Positions 17,833 through 26,054 of a stretch of 64,000 nucleotides of DNA are shown here, one piece after another (position 1 is the first letter of the stretch; every line of letters starts with the position of its first letter). This DNA is from Nitrosospira multiformis (GTDB lineage Bacteria; Pseudomonadota; Gammaproteobacteria; Burkholderiales; Nitrosomonadaceae), in NCBI RefSeq assembly GCF_900110185.1, contig NZ_FOCT01000003.1, positions 186,001 to 250,000 of the forward strand. The letters are read 5' to 3'. Below the pieces are notes generated by a model. That model was not told the DNA's origin and made no database searches. It worked only from the letters and a program-made list of their open reading frames with translations. The translations under genes were made by a program, and so were the position numbers.

Positions 17833-18330
17833 ATGCAAAGCATCCGAAGGATTGCCACGTGTTTGTGGTTTGATAATCAAGTCGAAGAGGCAGCAGAATT
17901 TTATGCGTGTATCTTCAAAAATTCCAGAATTGTCAAAATGAGCCGCTACGGTGAAGCCGGGCACGAGGTTCATGGACAAGCGGCGGGAACGGTAATGACT
18001 GTAGCATTTGAGCTCGATGGGCAGGGATTTGTCGCTTTCAATGGCGGTCCCACGTTCAAATTCAATGAGGCCATCTCGTTTCAGGTCAATTGCGAAACCC
18101 AGGAAGAAGTGGACTACTACTGGAAGAAGCTTTCCGAAGCCAGAGATGAAAAGGCGCAGCAGTGCGGCTGGCTCAAGGACAAATATGGCGTTTCCTGGCA
18201 AATTGTTCCCCGGATTTTATTCGAGATGATCAGTGATCCCGATTCTGAAAAATCCGGGAGAGCGATGGACGCAATGCTTGAAATGAAGAAAATCGACATC
18301 GATAAACTCAAGCGCTCATTCAATGGATGA
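17833..18330 (+). CDS. VOC-family protein (PhnB/glyoxalase-like)
   Basis: 165 residues starting MQSIRRIATCLWFDNQVEEAAEFY, a typical opening of the PhnB-like branch of vicinal-oxygen-chelate proteins; an upstream in-frame ATG would add 29 residues that do not fit the family. Two beta-alpha-beta-beta-beta halves are recognisable, with the second half around FQVNCETQEEVDYYWKKL and WQIVPRIL. Members often lack the full metal set and have unclear roles, and some are annotated as ubiquinone methyltransferase-like. Divergent from the deacetylase. Confidence 0.85.
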   Translation: MQSIRRIATCLWFDNQVEEAAEFYACIFKNSRIVKMSRYGEAGHEVHGQAAGTVMTVAFELDGQGFVAFNGGPTFKFNEAISFQVNCETQEEVDYYWKKLSEARDEKAQQCGWLKDKYGVSWQIVPRILFEMISDPDSEKSGRAMDAMLEMKKIDIDKLKRSFNG

Positions 18331-18368
18331 CCCTTTGAACTCCACGTGGCGAGAGAAGGAACGGACAT

Positions 18369-18650
18369 CTATTGGGCATCGCCTACATTGATTGACTGAC
18401 GGATTCCAGATATGGAAATATGAAAGAGGTAACCGGAAACCAAGGTCAGCACTATTACGTTCCGTTTCGTGCGCTGCTGATAGTTCTGTTCAGGCGTCTC
18501 CTGCAAGACGTAACAGTCTGGAATTACCCCATCTTCGACGCGCTGCCCGACTGGGCAGCATCCCCCGTGCGGGATATGATAAGCAAGGGCCCAGTCCAAC
18601 GCCGTGCGATCCACGCCTGTTTGTCCACCCGAAACGATTTTTTGAATCAC
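18369..18650 (-). pseudogene. Truncated molybdenum-carrier-like (MoCo_carrier) protein
   Basis: The first 60 or so residues match the Rossmann-like putative molybdenum carrier family ([48 protein letters not shown]). After RTKRNV the frame no longer matches, and the protein ends at 93 residues where relatives are about 150. The tail ([14 protein letters not shown]) looks like out-of-frame or foreign sequence, so the gene is probably broken by a frameshift plus deletion. Confidence 0.65.
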
Positions 18651-18655
18651 GGACT

Positions 18656-18877
18656 TCAGCCTGTTTTGAGCTTGACCGAAAAATCCGCTATGCCGATTTT
18701 GAAGAGCAATTTGGCTGCGGCGTCGAGTGTCTTGAATCCGCGCGTTTCGCGTTTGGAGGTCTCAAGGGGCTGGCCGTCGATCACGACCATGTATCCTGCC
18801 GACATCACCGCGTAATGCACCTGTACACGCTTTATCGCATTAGCATTAAGCAGAAGCTTCACTTCGCGCTCTATCAT
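18656..18877 (-). CDS. Small protein in operon with an XRE regulator
   Basis: 73 residues ([22 protein letters not shown]..., ending [12 protein letters not shown]). The start codon overlaps the stop of the upstream regulator by four bases (ATGA), so the two are translated together. It is distantly like small ParC-like partition-associated or plasmid accessory proteins (a GYMVVIDGQ strand and [16 protein letters not shown] helix), but this is weak. A toxin, antitoxin or accessory role cannot be decided from sequence. Confidence 0.65.
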   Translation of the reverse strand: MIEREVKLLLNANAIKRVQVHYAVMSAGYMVVIDGQPLETSKRETRGFKTLDAAAKLLFKIGIADFSVKLKTG

Positions 18878-19143
18878 GCTTTCTTTCCTTTTGCCAAAGC
18901 ATCGGTAAGATCCGGTGCAGCCTGTGTTTCAAACAGGTCCGGCTGATCGATCATCACAAGCAAATCGCCCGGCTTCACCTGCAGAAATTTGCAAAGTTTT
19001 TCCAATACGACACGATCGAAACTGTTCACACGGTCGTAGTAGTAGCGATCCAATGTAGCGCGAGCGATACCCGTTCCACGGCACACATCCGCGACCTTGA
19101 TGCGCTTGGCGCCGAGGATGACAGAAAGTCGACAACTGATCAT
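18874..19143 (-). CDS. XRE-family helix-turn-helix regulator
   Basis: 89 residues. A Cro/C1-type HTH covers about residues 12-62 (KRIKVADVCRGTGIARATLDRYYYDRVNSFDRVVLEKLCKFL in pieces), with the typical ending LCKFLQVKPGDLL. A Lys-rich tail follows. No ribosome site is seen before the ATG. Seven bases upstream lies a perfect 13-bp inverted repeat, and just beyond it a TATAAT, so it very likely represses its own two-gene operon. The partner gene overlaps its stop. Confidence 0.85.
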   Translation of the reverse strand: MISCRLSVILGAKRIKVADVCRGTGIARATLDRYYYDRVNSFDRVVLEKLCKFLQVKPGDLLVMIDQPDLFETQAAPDLTDALAKGKKA

Positions 19144-19149
19144 TTAGTA

Positions 19150-19181
19150 GTATTATTTGCTCTAAATCGAGCAAATAATAC
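19150..19181 (-). promoter_or_regulatory. Perfect palindromic operator of the XRE operon
   Basis: GTATTATTTGCTC and GAGCAAATAATAC are exact 13-base inverted copies separated by six bases. The site starts seven bases before the regulator's ATG and covers the expected transcription start, as for an autorepressor. Confidence 0.8.
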
Positions 19182-19182
19182 C

Positions 19183-19188
19183 ATTATA
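19183..19188 (-). promoter_or_regulatory. Consensus -10 box of the XRE operon
   Basis: TATAAT on the minus strand, directly upstream of the palindrome. Initiation about seven bases further would fall inside the operator. No convincing -35 hexamer at 17-base spacing was found. Confidence 0.55.
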
Positions 19189-19531
19189 GAAGTAAGATGC
19201 CCTAACGACTTATTCAAACATCACAATGCTACAGCCACTCATTGCTGGAGAGGAACCATGATCAGAGCTACTACCTGAATCTTGGCAATCTGGGGTGGAA
19301 AGCAGTGCGTGGGCACCCTTCGTTACGCACAGATATTGCAATTTGAGCAGCGGCGCTGGCGCCTGCTGATCCCAACAGTGATTGCGCTCCGCTACGACCC
19401 CAATGGCGCGACTGCAGGGTGCAGCCCACCAGACATGTGTCCACGATCTGCTGGCTGAACCAGGAAGCGGTTTAGCCGTGGCAATAAAAAACAACTAACC
19501 AGAATCTACAGTCCCTAGAGGGAGGTATATC

Positions 19532-19831
19532 GTGAAATTCATCATCCTTGCCCTACTTGCCGTATTCATTTCCCCCATAGCCCAGGCTGATCCACCACAC
19601 CTCAGAGACGGGCAAACCGGAAAATATCTAGGTAACCTCAGCGCGAATCCCTACGATTCCAACTCGGTCAATAACCCCTTCGGGCAATACGGAAGTCCAT
19701 ACAGTGCGGATTCCATTAACAATCCCTACGGGCAATACGGCAGTCGCTACAGCAACGACAGCTCCAACAACCCCTATGCGACCAATGCGCCGGGAATATA
19801 TGGGGGTAGTGGAGATGACCGCGGCTATTAG
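19532..19831 (+). CDS. Small exported repeat protein
   Basis: 99 residues from GTG with GGGAGG six to seven bases upstream. The signal peptide is cleaved near AQA-DP (20). The mature part carries a short DGQTGKYLGNLSANPYDSNS segment and then near-identical repeats NNPFGQYGSPYSADSI / NNPYGQYGSRYSNDSS / NNPYATNAPG, ending in Gly-rich sequence. The pattern matches small periplasmic proteins of unknown role found in Proteobacteria. Asn, Tyr and Gly richness suggests an extended or surface structure. Confidence 0.8.
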   Translation: MKFIILALLAVFISPIAQADPPHLRDGQTGKYLGNLSANPYDSNSVNNPFGQYGSPYSADSINNPYGQYGSRYSNDSSNNPYATNAPGIYGGSGDDRGY

Positions 19832-20047
19832 CAATGGAAAATGCTACTCCGCCTGGACAAGACAAGTTATCAGTAGAACTGGATTTAATATGTTCTAGGA
19901 ATCGTGGCGAGACACTCCCATCCGGATAAGGCCTACATGCCGGCACCATCACGCTACTAATTGCCACGGTGCTTTGAAGCGATCGTGACTACGAGTTTTT
20001 TCCATACGCCGCCATTGCGACCTGGCGGAAGGGTGCCCTTGACAGGA

Positions 20048-20110
20048 TTTGTTCCGAGCCCGTTCACACCTTCGCAAGCTCAGGGCAAACGGAGACGAAA
20101 GGGTTCAAGG
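20048..20110. repeat. Dispersed intergenic repeat copy
   Basis: Contains CTTCGCAAGCTCAGGGCAAACGG and a second ...GGCAAACGGGA. Fifteen bases (CTCAGGGCAAACGGA, 20079-20093) recur exactly at 33051-33065, and a looser relative lies at 58001-58070. It is a short non-coding repeat of the kind scattered through some betaproteobacterial genomes. Confidence 0.5.
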
Positions 20111-20127
20111 CAAACGGGATGGTTCGA

Positions 20128-20409
20128 TCAAGAACGGCTATCCTCTTCATCATTGATCGTCCGTCTATGCCAGATCAATTCGCCGTTCCTGTACACTTCC
20201 CTGATCCGGTGAAGGGGGACTTCGCGAGTACGTCCTTCCTGATCGGTAAAATGGAAAAAGAAATGATCATTGGCTATGAGTTGCATCTGCTGTAGCGGAA
20301 CCTGGATAATTTCCCCAGTCTTGCGATCGTAGTATCCGATCACGAAATTACCTTTTCCGAATGACTCATCCCAGCGAATTTGGCTGAGCAGGTCTTGTAT
20401 GGGGGTCAT
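20128..20409 (-). CDS. DUF504 (UPF0248) family protein
   Basis: 93 residues from ATG after AAGGAAG. The sequence follows the DUF504 pattern throughout: IQDLLSQIRWDESFGKG, VIGYYDRKTGEIIQVPL, DHFFFHFTDQEGR, VPLHRIREVYRNGELIWHR. The family is common in archaea and linked by context to RNA-end enzymes. Here it is divergent from rtcA, 144 bases away, which supports an RNA-processing role (inference). Confidence 0.85.
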   Translation of the reverse strand: MTPIQDLLSQIRWDESFGKGNFVIGYYDRKTGEIIQVPLQQMQLIANDHFFFHFTDQEGRTREVPLHRIREVYRNGELIWHRRTINDEEDSRS

Positions 20410-20553
20410 GAAGCTTCCTTTTCAGGCAGATAGCCAGCTGCGTCAGCTTCCCGAAAGAATTGCGTTCATTCCGGTCATGCGATTCTTGATGCTACATTGA
20501 ATTGTAGGTCGAAAAACCTATTGTTCCCGGCTATATCAACCAAAGAGGTCAGA

Positions 20554-21615
20554 ATGCGGGAGATCGATGGTTCCTATGGAGAAGGTGGCGGCCAGTTGCT
20601 CCGCACGTCGGTTGCGCTTGCGGCGATAACGGGACAATCGGTTCGTGTGTACAACATTCGTGCAAAACGTTCCAACCCTGGTCTTGCGCCTCAACACCTG
20701 ACCGCTGTAAAGGCGGTGGCAGCGCTTTGCAGGGCGCAGACGGAAGGGGTGGAAGTCAAATCGCAGGAAGTCATTTTTCGCCCTGGCCCGTTGCGCGGGG
20801 GCGAATATGATTTTCCGGTAGGCACGGCAGGCAGTGTTACTCTGGTGCTCCAGGCAGCGCTTCCGGTTGCCATGGCATGCGGAGAAAAGCTGCGGATGAG
20901 CATTTCCGGTGGTACCGATGTTCGCGCTGCGCCGCCCCTGGATTACTTCCGCTACGTATTGCTGCCGCTGGTTTATAGCATGGGCGCCAAGGCGAAGACC
21001 GAAGTGTTGCTGCGAGGGTATTATCCCCGCGGGGGAGGAAAGGTGGTGGTGGATGTAGAACCTTGCCTGCCTTTGCGCCCACTGGTCCTGAACGCATCGG
21101 AAGGACTGGAGGGTATAACCGGTTTTATACACATTTCAAACCTGCCCAGGCACATCATCCACCGCATGGCTAATGCGGCACTGGCGGAACTTTCGACTTT
21201 TCCCACACCAGCCATTGGTCTGGAGATATTCGGGAAGGATGAAGCAATGGGTGAGGGCGGGGCAGTGCTTCTCACCGCGCATAAGGAGCATAGCCGTCTG
21301 GGGGCATCTGCCGTGGCAGAAAGAGGTGTGCCAGCTGAACGCCTCGGTGCTGAGGCGGGGCGGTGCTTGCGCGAGGAAATCCTGTCCGGTGCAACGCTGG
21401 ATATTCATGCGGCAGATCAGGTATTGATCTACCTTGCGCTGGCGAGTGGGGTATCTTGCTTTCTCACCAGGGAGCTCTCCTCCCACGCCGCAACAACCAT
21501 TTGGCTGCTGGAACAGTTTCTGCCGGTACGCTTCCAGGTCACACAGGAAGCGCATTTGATTCGCGTCCGCGCAAAGCCGGAATTTAATAACATGTCAAGC
21601 TTTTTATGGCGATAA
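20554..21615 (+). CDS. rtcA: RNA 3'-terminal phosphate cyclase
   Basis: 353 residues from the ATG after AGAGG; 19 upstream codons have no support. RtcA converts an RNA 3'-phosphate into a 2',3'-cyclic phosphate via an adenylated histidine. Diagnostic features are the opening IDGSYGEGGGQLLRTSVALA (4-23), the RAKRSNPGLAPQHL segment (36-49) and the nucleophile in DIHAADQVLIYLAL (His285). Length is close to the usual 340. The RtcB ligase and RtcR regulator are not in the window. A divergent DUF504 gene lies upstream. Confidence 0.95.
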   Translation: MREIDGSYGEGGGQLLRTSVALAAITGQSVRVYNIRAKRSNPGLAPQHLTAVKAVAALCRAQTEGVEVKSQEVIFRPGPLRGGEYDFPVGTAGSVTLVLQAALPVAMACGEKLRMSISGGTDVRAAPPLDYFRYVLLPLVYSMGAKAKTEVLLRGYYPRGGGKVVVDVEPCLPLRPLVLNASEGLEGITGFIHISNLPRHIIHRMANAALAELSTFPTPAIGLEIFGKDEAMGEGGAVLLTAHKEHSRLGASAVAERGVPAERLGAEAGRCLREEILSGATLDIHAADQVLIYLALASGVSCFLTRELSSHAATTIWLLEQFLPVRFQVTQEAHLIRVRAKPEFNNMSSFLWR

Positions 21616-21937
21616 GAGGATTTATCAGGCGGAGCCCGCCCTACTACTGTTATTCGGGCCGTGCCTGCCTGGTTCCCTTGCCCTAAGACCCAAGCCAGGT
21701 GGGGCCGGCTTAAATAGGGCCGGCTTCAATGGCGGCTCCGGTAGAAGTCTGACGACAGAACTGAGGATCTGACGCATGCGACATTCTACATCCGGCTTGT
21801 TGACGTTCATGCTTTACGTGTTGGTTGCGTCCGCGCTTGGCTCTTCTGGCATTTTTGATGAAAACACCTATATTGAAAACATCAGCTCATCGAGCGGCCA
21901 GCTTTTAGCTTGGAACAATACATGTGCGGGGGGAAAA

Positions 21938-22210
21938 ATGGCGGAGCAGCGTGAAACTTATAAAGGTCGGGAGATTGTTGTTCGAACAGGGGAAGACGTA
22001 CCAGCAGAAGGCGCTGCGGGATTGGAGGCTGCGGGAGCGGGAAGGGCAGGTGGAGAGGAGGCAGTAGACGTGAGGATTGATGGAAAGAACGTTTTCGTTA
22101 TAAAGAATTCATCCGGCTCATATATCGCATCCGGCTTCGCTTTCGATCCGCAACCTTCACCTATCGACCTGGCGCGGAAAATTATCGATTACCGTGAGGC
22201 GGGGAGATAA
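21938..22210 (+). CDS. Small tyrosinase-associated protein
   Basis: 90 residues from ATG after GGGGGGAAAA; a longer reading from 21776 is open but has no ribosome site. The order is a basic N-terminus (YKGREIVVRTGEDV), an Ala/Gly-rich linker, then a compact C-terminal part (VRIDGKNVFVIKNSSGSYIASGFAFDPQPSPIDLARKII in pieces). It ends two bases before the tyrosinase start, so the two are co-translated. The position suggests the chaperone (MelC1-like) role known for Streptomyces tyrosinases, but it has no His or Cys suitable for copper transfer. Confidence 0.75.
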   Translation: MAEQRETYKGREIVVRTGEDVPAEGAAGLEAAGAGRAGGEEAVDVRIDGKNVFVIKNSSGSYIASGFAFDPQPSPIDLARKIIDYREAGR

Positions 22211-22212
22211 AA

Positions 22213-23700
22213 ATGGGAACCCGAAAGAATCAATCCACATTGACAGCCGCGGAGAAGGCGGCCTTTGTTGCGGCGGTAAAAGCACTCAAGGCAAATGGCT
22301 CCTATGATGTATTTGTGGCTCAGCACCGTACCGCCTTTCTTGCCGGTGTGAACGATCCGGCACACGGCGGCCCTGCCTTTCTGCCTTGGCACAGGGAGTA
22401 TCTCCGCCGGTTCGAGCGTGCCCTTCAGCAGATCGATCCCAGTGTTTCCATTCCGTATTGGGACTGGACAGTTGACCGCACGACGAACGCCTCCATCTGG
22501 AATGCGAATTTCATGGGTGGAAATGGAACGGGCCCTGGCGGACGTGTGATGACGGGTCCGTTCGCCTTTTCTACAGGAGAGTGGACGCTTACTGTTCTGG
22601 ACCCCGGTGACACAGATAATTTTCTCACCCGTGCCTTCGGCGCCATGGGGGCGCTACCCACCCAGCAGGGAGTGAATAACGCCATCAATATCGTGCCCTA
22701 TGATTCAGCGCCCTGGAATCGTAACAGCAGCATGAACACGAGTTTTCGAAACCATCTCGAGGGGATTATCCACAATCCCGGCCATATGTGGGTAGGCGGC
22801 TCGATGATGGCAATGTCATCCCCCAACGATCCGGTGTTCTGGCTGCATCATTGCAATATCGATCGGTTGTGGGCAGTATGGCAGCGGGAAAATCCGGGGC
22901 AGAATTATCGTCCACCGAGCGGCACAGCGGGCGTGGTGAACGGCCATGGACTGGATGACCCGATGCCGCCATGGAACAACGAAGCTTCGCCGCCTACGCC
23001 CCGGGATGTTCTTGATCACCATGCGCTTGGCTACACCTACGATGACGAGGAAGAAGAGCCTCCGCAGATCGTACCCCTGACCGTTGATGCGGCTCCGTTT
23101 GCCGCTTCCATAGGCCAGGCGGGAGAAGTGGACGCATACAGCTTCGTTGCCTCAACCCAGGGGAGTTATGTCATCGAAACCGAGGGTTCCACCGATGTGG
23201 TGGCAGCCTTGTATGGTCCGAATGATGCCAACGCACTCATTGCCGAGGATGACGACAGCGGCGCCGGGCGGAATTCGCGCATTGCACGAGACCTGGCGCC
23301 GGGAACATATTATGTTCGCATAAGGCACTATAGCGGCTCATCCACTGGAAGCTACCGTATTTCAGTGCGAGGGTCAGGAGGGCCGCAGCCGGGTATTCAG
23401 ACCATTCAGATAAATGGCCCGGCAGTGCAGGGAACACTCTCCGCCAACGAGAGGGACCTGTACACCTTTACTGTCGGAACGGCTGGATCGCATACCATGG
23501 AAACCGCGGGTAGCACTGATTGCTTCCTCACGTTATTCGGCCCCGACAGTCAGACCACTGTCATTGCCCAGGATGACGACAGCGGTCCGGGAACCAATTC
23601 GCGGATCGTGCAAAACCTGGGGGCCGGTGTCTATTATGTTCAGGTCAGGCACTACAGCCCGACCGGTACGGGAGCGTATAGCGTTTCCGTCAGAACATGA
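22213..23700 (+). CDS. Tyrosinase with two C-terminal PPC-type domains
   Basis: 495 residues, no signal peptide. The type-3 copper centre is complete: CuA ligands His38, His51 and His60 (AQHRT, PAHGG, PWHREYLRRFE) and CuB ligands His187, His191 and His213 (IHNPGH, FWLHHCNIDRLW). The catalytic domain ends near 278 at an acidic EEEEEP hinge. Two similar beta domains follow (about 290-387 and 398-494), each with FxF-A/T-G-S-ETxGSTD and DDDSGxGxNSRI, the pattern of pre-peptidase C-terminal (PPC) domains. The core resembles the Nitrosomonas tyrosinase used as a structural model. It oxidises phenols or o-aminophenols; the natural substrate is unknown. Confidence 0.93.
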   Translation: MGTRKNQSTLTAAEKAAFVAAVKALKANGSYDVFVAQHRTAFLAGVNDPAHGGPAFLPWHREYLRRFERALQQIDPSVSIPYWDWTVDRTTNASIWNANFMGGNGTGPGGRVMTGPFAFSTGEWTLTVLDPGDTDNFLTRAFGAMGALPTQQGVNNAINIVPYDSAPWNRNSSMNTSFRNHLEGIIHNPGHMWVGGSMMAMSSPNDPVFWLHHCNIDRLWAVWQRENPGQNYRPPSGTAGVVNGHGLDDPMPPWNNEASPPTPRDVLDHHALGYTYDDEEEEPPQIVPLTVDAAPFAASIGQAGEVDAYSFVASTQGSYVIETEGSTDVVAALYGPNDANALIAEDDDSGAGRNSRIARDLAPGTYYVRIRHYSGSSTGSYRISVRGSGGPQPGIQTIQINGPAVQGTLSANERDLYTFTVGTAGSHTMETAGSTDCFLTLFGPDSQTTVIAQDDDSGPGTNSRIVQNLGAGVYYVQVRHYSPTGTGAYSVSVRT

Positions 23701-23747
23701 GAGAAAACGCGGCCGGGATTCTTTCGATTTCCTGACGGCGACTTCGG

Positions 23748-24047
23748 GTGAAAGGCGTTCTGGCGCTCATCGTTCCTCTTCTTGGCGGCTGCGGCTCGAT
23801 AATCGCACCCACACCCGGCGGAAACGGTGACAGTCCAGGCGTTTATACCATCACAAATTTATATGATGGCAGTCAGCCATCAAAAGAGCGACTTGCGGGG
23901 TGGATGGATACCGAAGCGCAAAAGGTATGTCATTCCCCCTATTCACTGATTTCGGAAGAGTCGGTTCCGACCATCAACCGCCTGGGCGAAGCGTCGTTTT
24001 CACGCCTTGTCTGGAAAATCAGGTGCCGGGGACAGATGAGCGAATGA
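23748..24047 (+). CDS. Small lipoprotein
   Basis: 99 residues from GTG. A short lipoprotein signal with lipobox LLGGC places acylation at Cys15. The remainder (VYTITNLYDGSQPSKERLAGWMDTEAQKVC..., two further Cys) is of unknown family. It follows the tyrosinase by 47 bases and may be in the same transcript. Confidence 0.65.
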   Translation: MKGVLALIVPLLGGCGSIIAPTPGGNGDSPGVYTITNLYDGSQPSKERLAGWMDTEAQKVCHSPYSLISEESVPTINRLGEASFSRLVWKIRCRGQMSE

Positions 24048-24214
24048 GGTGGAAATTGTTTTCAGGGGCTGTCTTCTCGTGCCTGATTTGAGGCAGCCCG
24101 ATTTATTTCAGATATTCAAAGCACCTGTCAGCAGCCTTCATCCGCTTTCTGAACCGTTTACAAAATTGCTTCCCGCCCAGTCAGGCGTCATTCCGCCTGC
24201 CTCTATGCTGTCTG

Positions 24215-25849
24215 ATGTATGATGCCATGCTTCGCCTCACCCACACAGCGATGCCAGGCAAACTCCAGAAAACTCTCCCGATAAAAAATCTCCCGCTGAT
24301 ACATCAAATATTGCCCGTATTCGTGCTGACTGCTTTCGCCGTGCTTGCGTCCTTTCTGTGGCAGGGGCACAAGGGATTCAATCTGTGGGATGAAGGTTAC
24401 CTATGGTACGGGGCTCAGCGGGTATTGCTGGGGGAGGTGCCTCTGCGCGATTTTGTATCCTACGATCCTGGCCGTTATTATTGGTCGGCAGCCCTGATGA
24501 GCTTGTGGGGCGACAGTGGCATCATGGCTTTGCGTGGCGCGGTGGCGGTGTTCCAGGCCATAGGTTTGTTCACGGGTCTGCTGCTGATTGCACAAAAAAG
24601 CCCCCTGCGCTTCAAGTTCCCGGGTTTTCTCTATCTGTTGCTTTCGGCAATCACTCTCATGGTGTGGATGTATCCGCGCCATAAGCTGTTCGATATTTCC
24701 CTGTCCATTCTTCTCGTTGGCGTCTTGAGTTTTCTGGTTCAACATCCGGCGAGGCTACGCTACTTCGTGTGCGGTCTGTGCATCGGTCTGGTGGCTATTT
24801 TTGGCCGCAATCACGGCGTGTATGGAGCGGTGGGCAGCGCCGGAGTGATGGGTTGGTTAGCGATCAAACCCGACAGTCGAAAGGATCAGCCCGGGTTCGG
24901 GGAGGGATTATTGCTCTGGGCAGCAGGAGTGGTGGCTGGCTTCACGCCGCTGCTTGCGATGATGCTGCTTGTGCCTGGTTTCGCTAGCGCATTCTGGGAA
25001 AGCATCCGCTTTCTGTTTGAAGTGAAGGCGACCAATCTTCCTCTGCCTGTTCCGTGGCCGTGGAAAGTATCCTTGGACTCGATACCGAGCGAGGAAGCAA
25101 TTCGCGGCGTGCTGATCGGCGTACTCTTCATCGGAATACTGAGCTTCAGCCTGGTCGGAATTGCATGGATCCTTTTCCAAAAATTTTATAACAAAGCTGT
25201 GTCACCCGTGCTGGTCGCGTCGGTGTTCCTCGGGTTACCCTATGCGCATTATGCATATTCCCGTGCCGATGTCGGGCACCTTGCGCAGAGCATCTTTCCG
25301 TTATTGATCGGCTGCCTCGTACTGCTGGCCGCGCAGCCTGCGAAAATCAAATGGCCTTTCGCAGTGGCTTTATGCACCATGAGTTTGTGGGTGATGCATG
25401 CTTTTCATCCGGGTTGGCAATGTCATGCCAGCCAATGCAAGGCCATTGAAATTTCGGGTAACCACCTCATGGTTTCGCCGGAGGTGGAAAGCGATGTTCG
25501 TTTGCTCAGGAAATTGGCCAAGGAATATGCGCCAGATGGCGGAAGCTTCGTCGTGACTCCATTCTGGCCAGGCGCCTATCCACTGCTGAATACCAAGTCT
25601 CCGATGTGGGGGATATATGCTCTTTTTCCCCGAAATGAGGATTTTCAGCAAGAGGAAATCAAGCGCATTGCAGCGGCCAGCCCGGGCTTTGTTCTGATAT
25701 ACGATCTGCCCCTTGATGGACGGGAGGAATTACGCTTTCGTAATACCCATCCTCTTATTTACCGCTACATCATCGAACACTTCGACCGAGTGTTTGATTC
25801 ACCCAATCCTGTTTACCAGATCTACACGGGCAAAAAGCTGGCAGAGTAG
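24215..25849 (+). CDS. Polytopic membrane glycosyltransferase-like protein (GT-C type)
   Basis: 544 residues with about ten hydrophobic segments up to residue 400 and a soluble C-terminal domain (about 405-544). The first periplasmic loop carries WDEGYLWYGAQRVLLGEVPLRDF, the acidic motif typical of GT39/PMT-type transferases that use lipid-linked sugars. Its donor and acceptor are unknown. Start codon choice is uncertain: three ATG codons occur in the first 15 residues. Confidence 0.75.
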   Translation: MYDAMLRLTHTAMPGKLQKTLPIKNLPLIHQILPVFVLTAFAVLASFLWQGHKGFNLWDEGYLWYGAQRVLLGEVPLRDFVSYDPGRYYWSAALMSLWGDSGIMALRGAVAVFQAIGLFTGLLLIAQKSPLRFKFPGFLYLLLSAITLMVWMYPRHKLFDISLSILLVGVLSFLVQHPARLRYFVCGLCIGLVAIFGRNHGVYGAVGSAGVMGWLAIKPDSRKDQPGFGEGLLLWAAGVVAGFTPLLAMMLLVPGFASAFWESIRFLFEVKATNLPLPVPWPWKVSLDSIPSEEAIRGVLIGVLFIGILSFSLVGIAWILFQKFYNKAVSPVLVASVFLGLPYAHYAYSRADVGHLAQSIFPLLIGCLVLLAAQPAKIKWPFAVALCTMSLWVMHAFHPGWQCHASQCKAIEISGNHLMVSPEVESDVRLLRKLAKEYAPDGGSFVVTPFWPGAYPLLNTKSPMWGIYALFPRNEDFQQEEIKRIAAASPGFVLIYDLPLDGREELRFRNTHPLIYRYIIEHFDRVFDSPNPVYQIYTGKKLAE

Positions 25850-26054
25850 TGGGCAGTCGAGTCCAAGCCTGTTTCTCCCGATCTGTGCAATGGCGTACAT
25901 ACCAATTGAATCGTTTCACCTATTGTAATTCATGGTGTTATTTCGGCTCTATGGATGAATTCCCGCTTTCCGACTCGCATTTCTGTCTTAACGCCCCCCT
26001 GAACAGGAGCGCAGAGGACAGAAAGGGAAGGAAGGGGGAAGAGAGGAGGACAGC

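Noticed and set aside
19210..19494. 94-codon minus-strand ORF before the repeat protein
   Set aside because: No start signal or recognisable domain; the opposite strand also shows only short open pieces.
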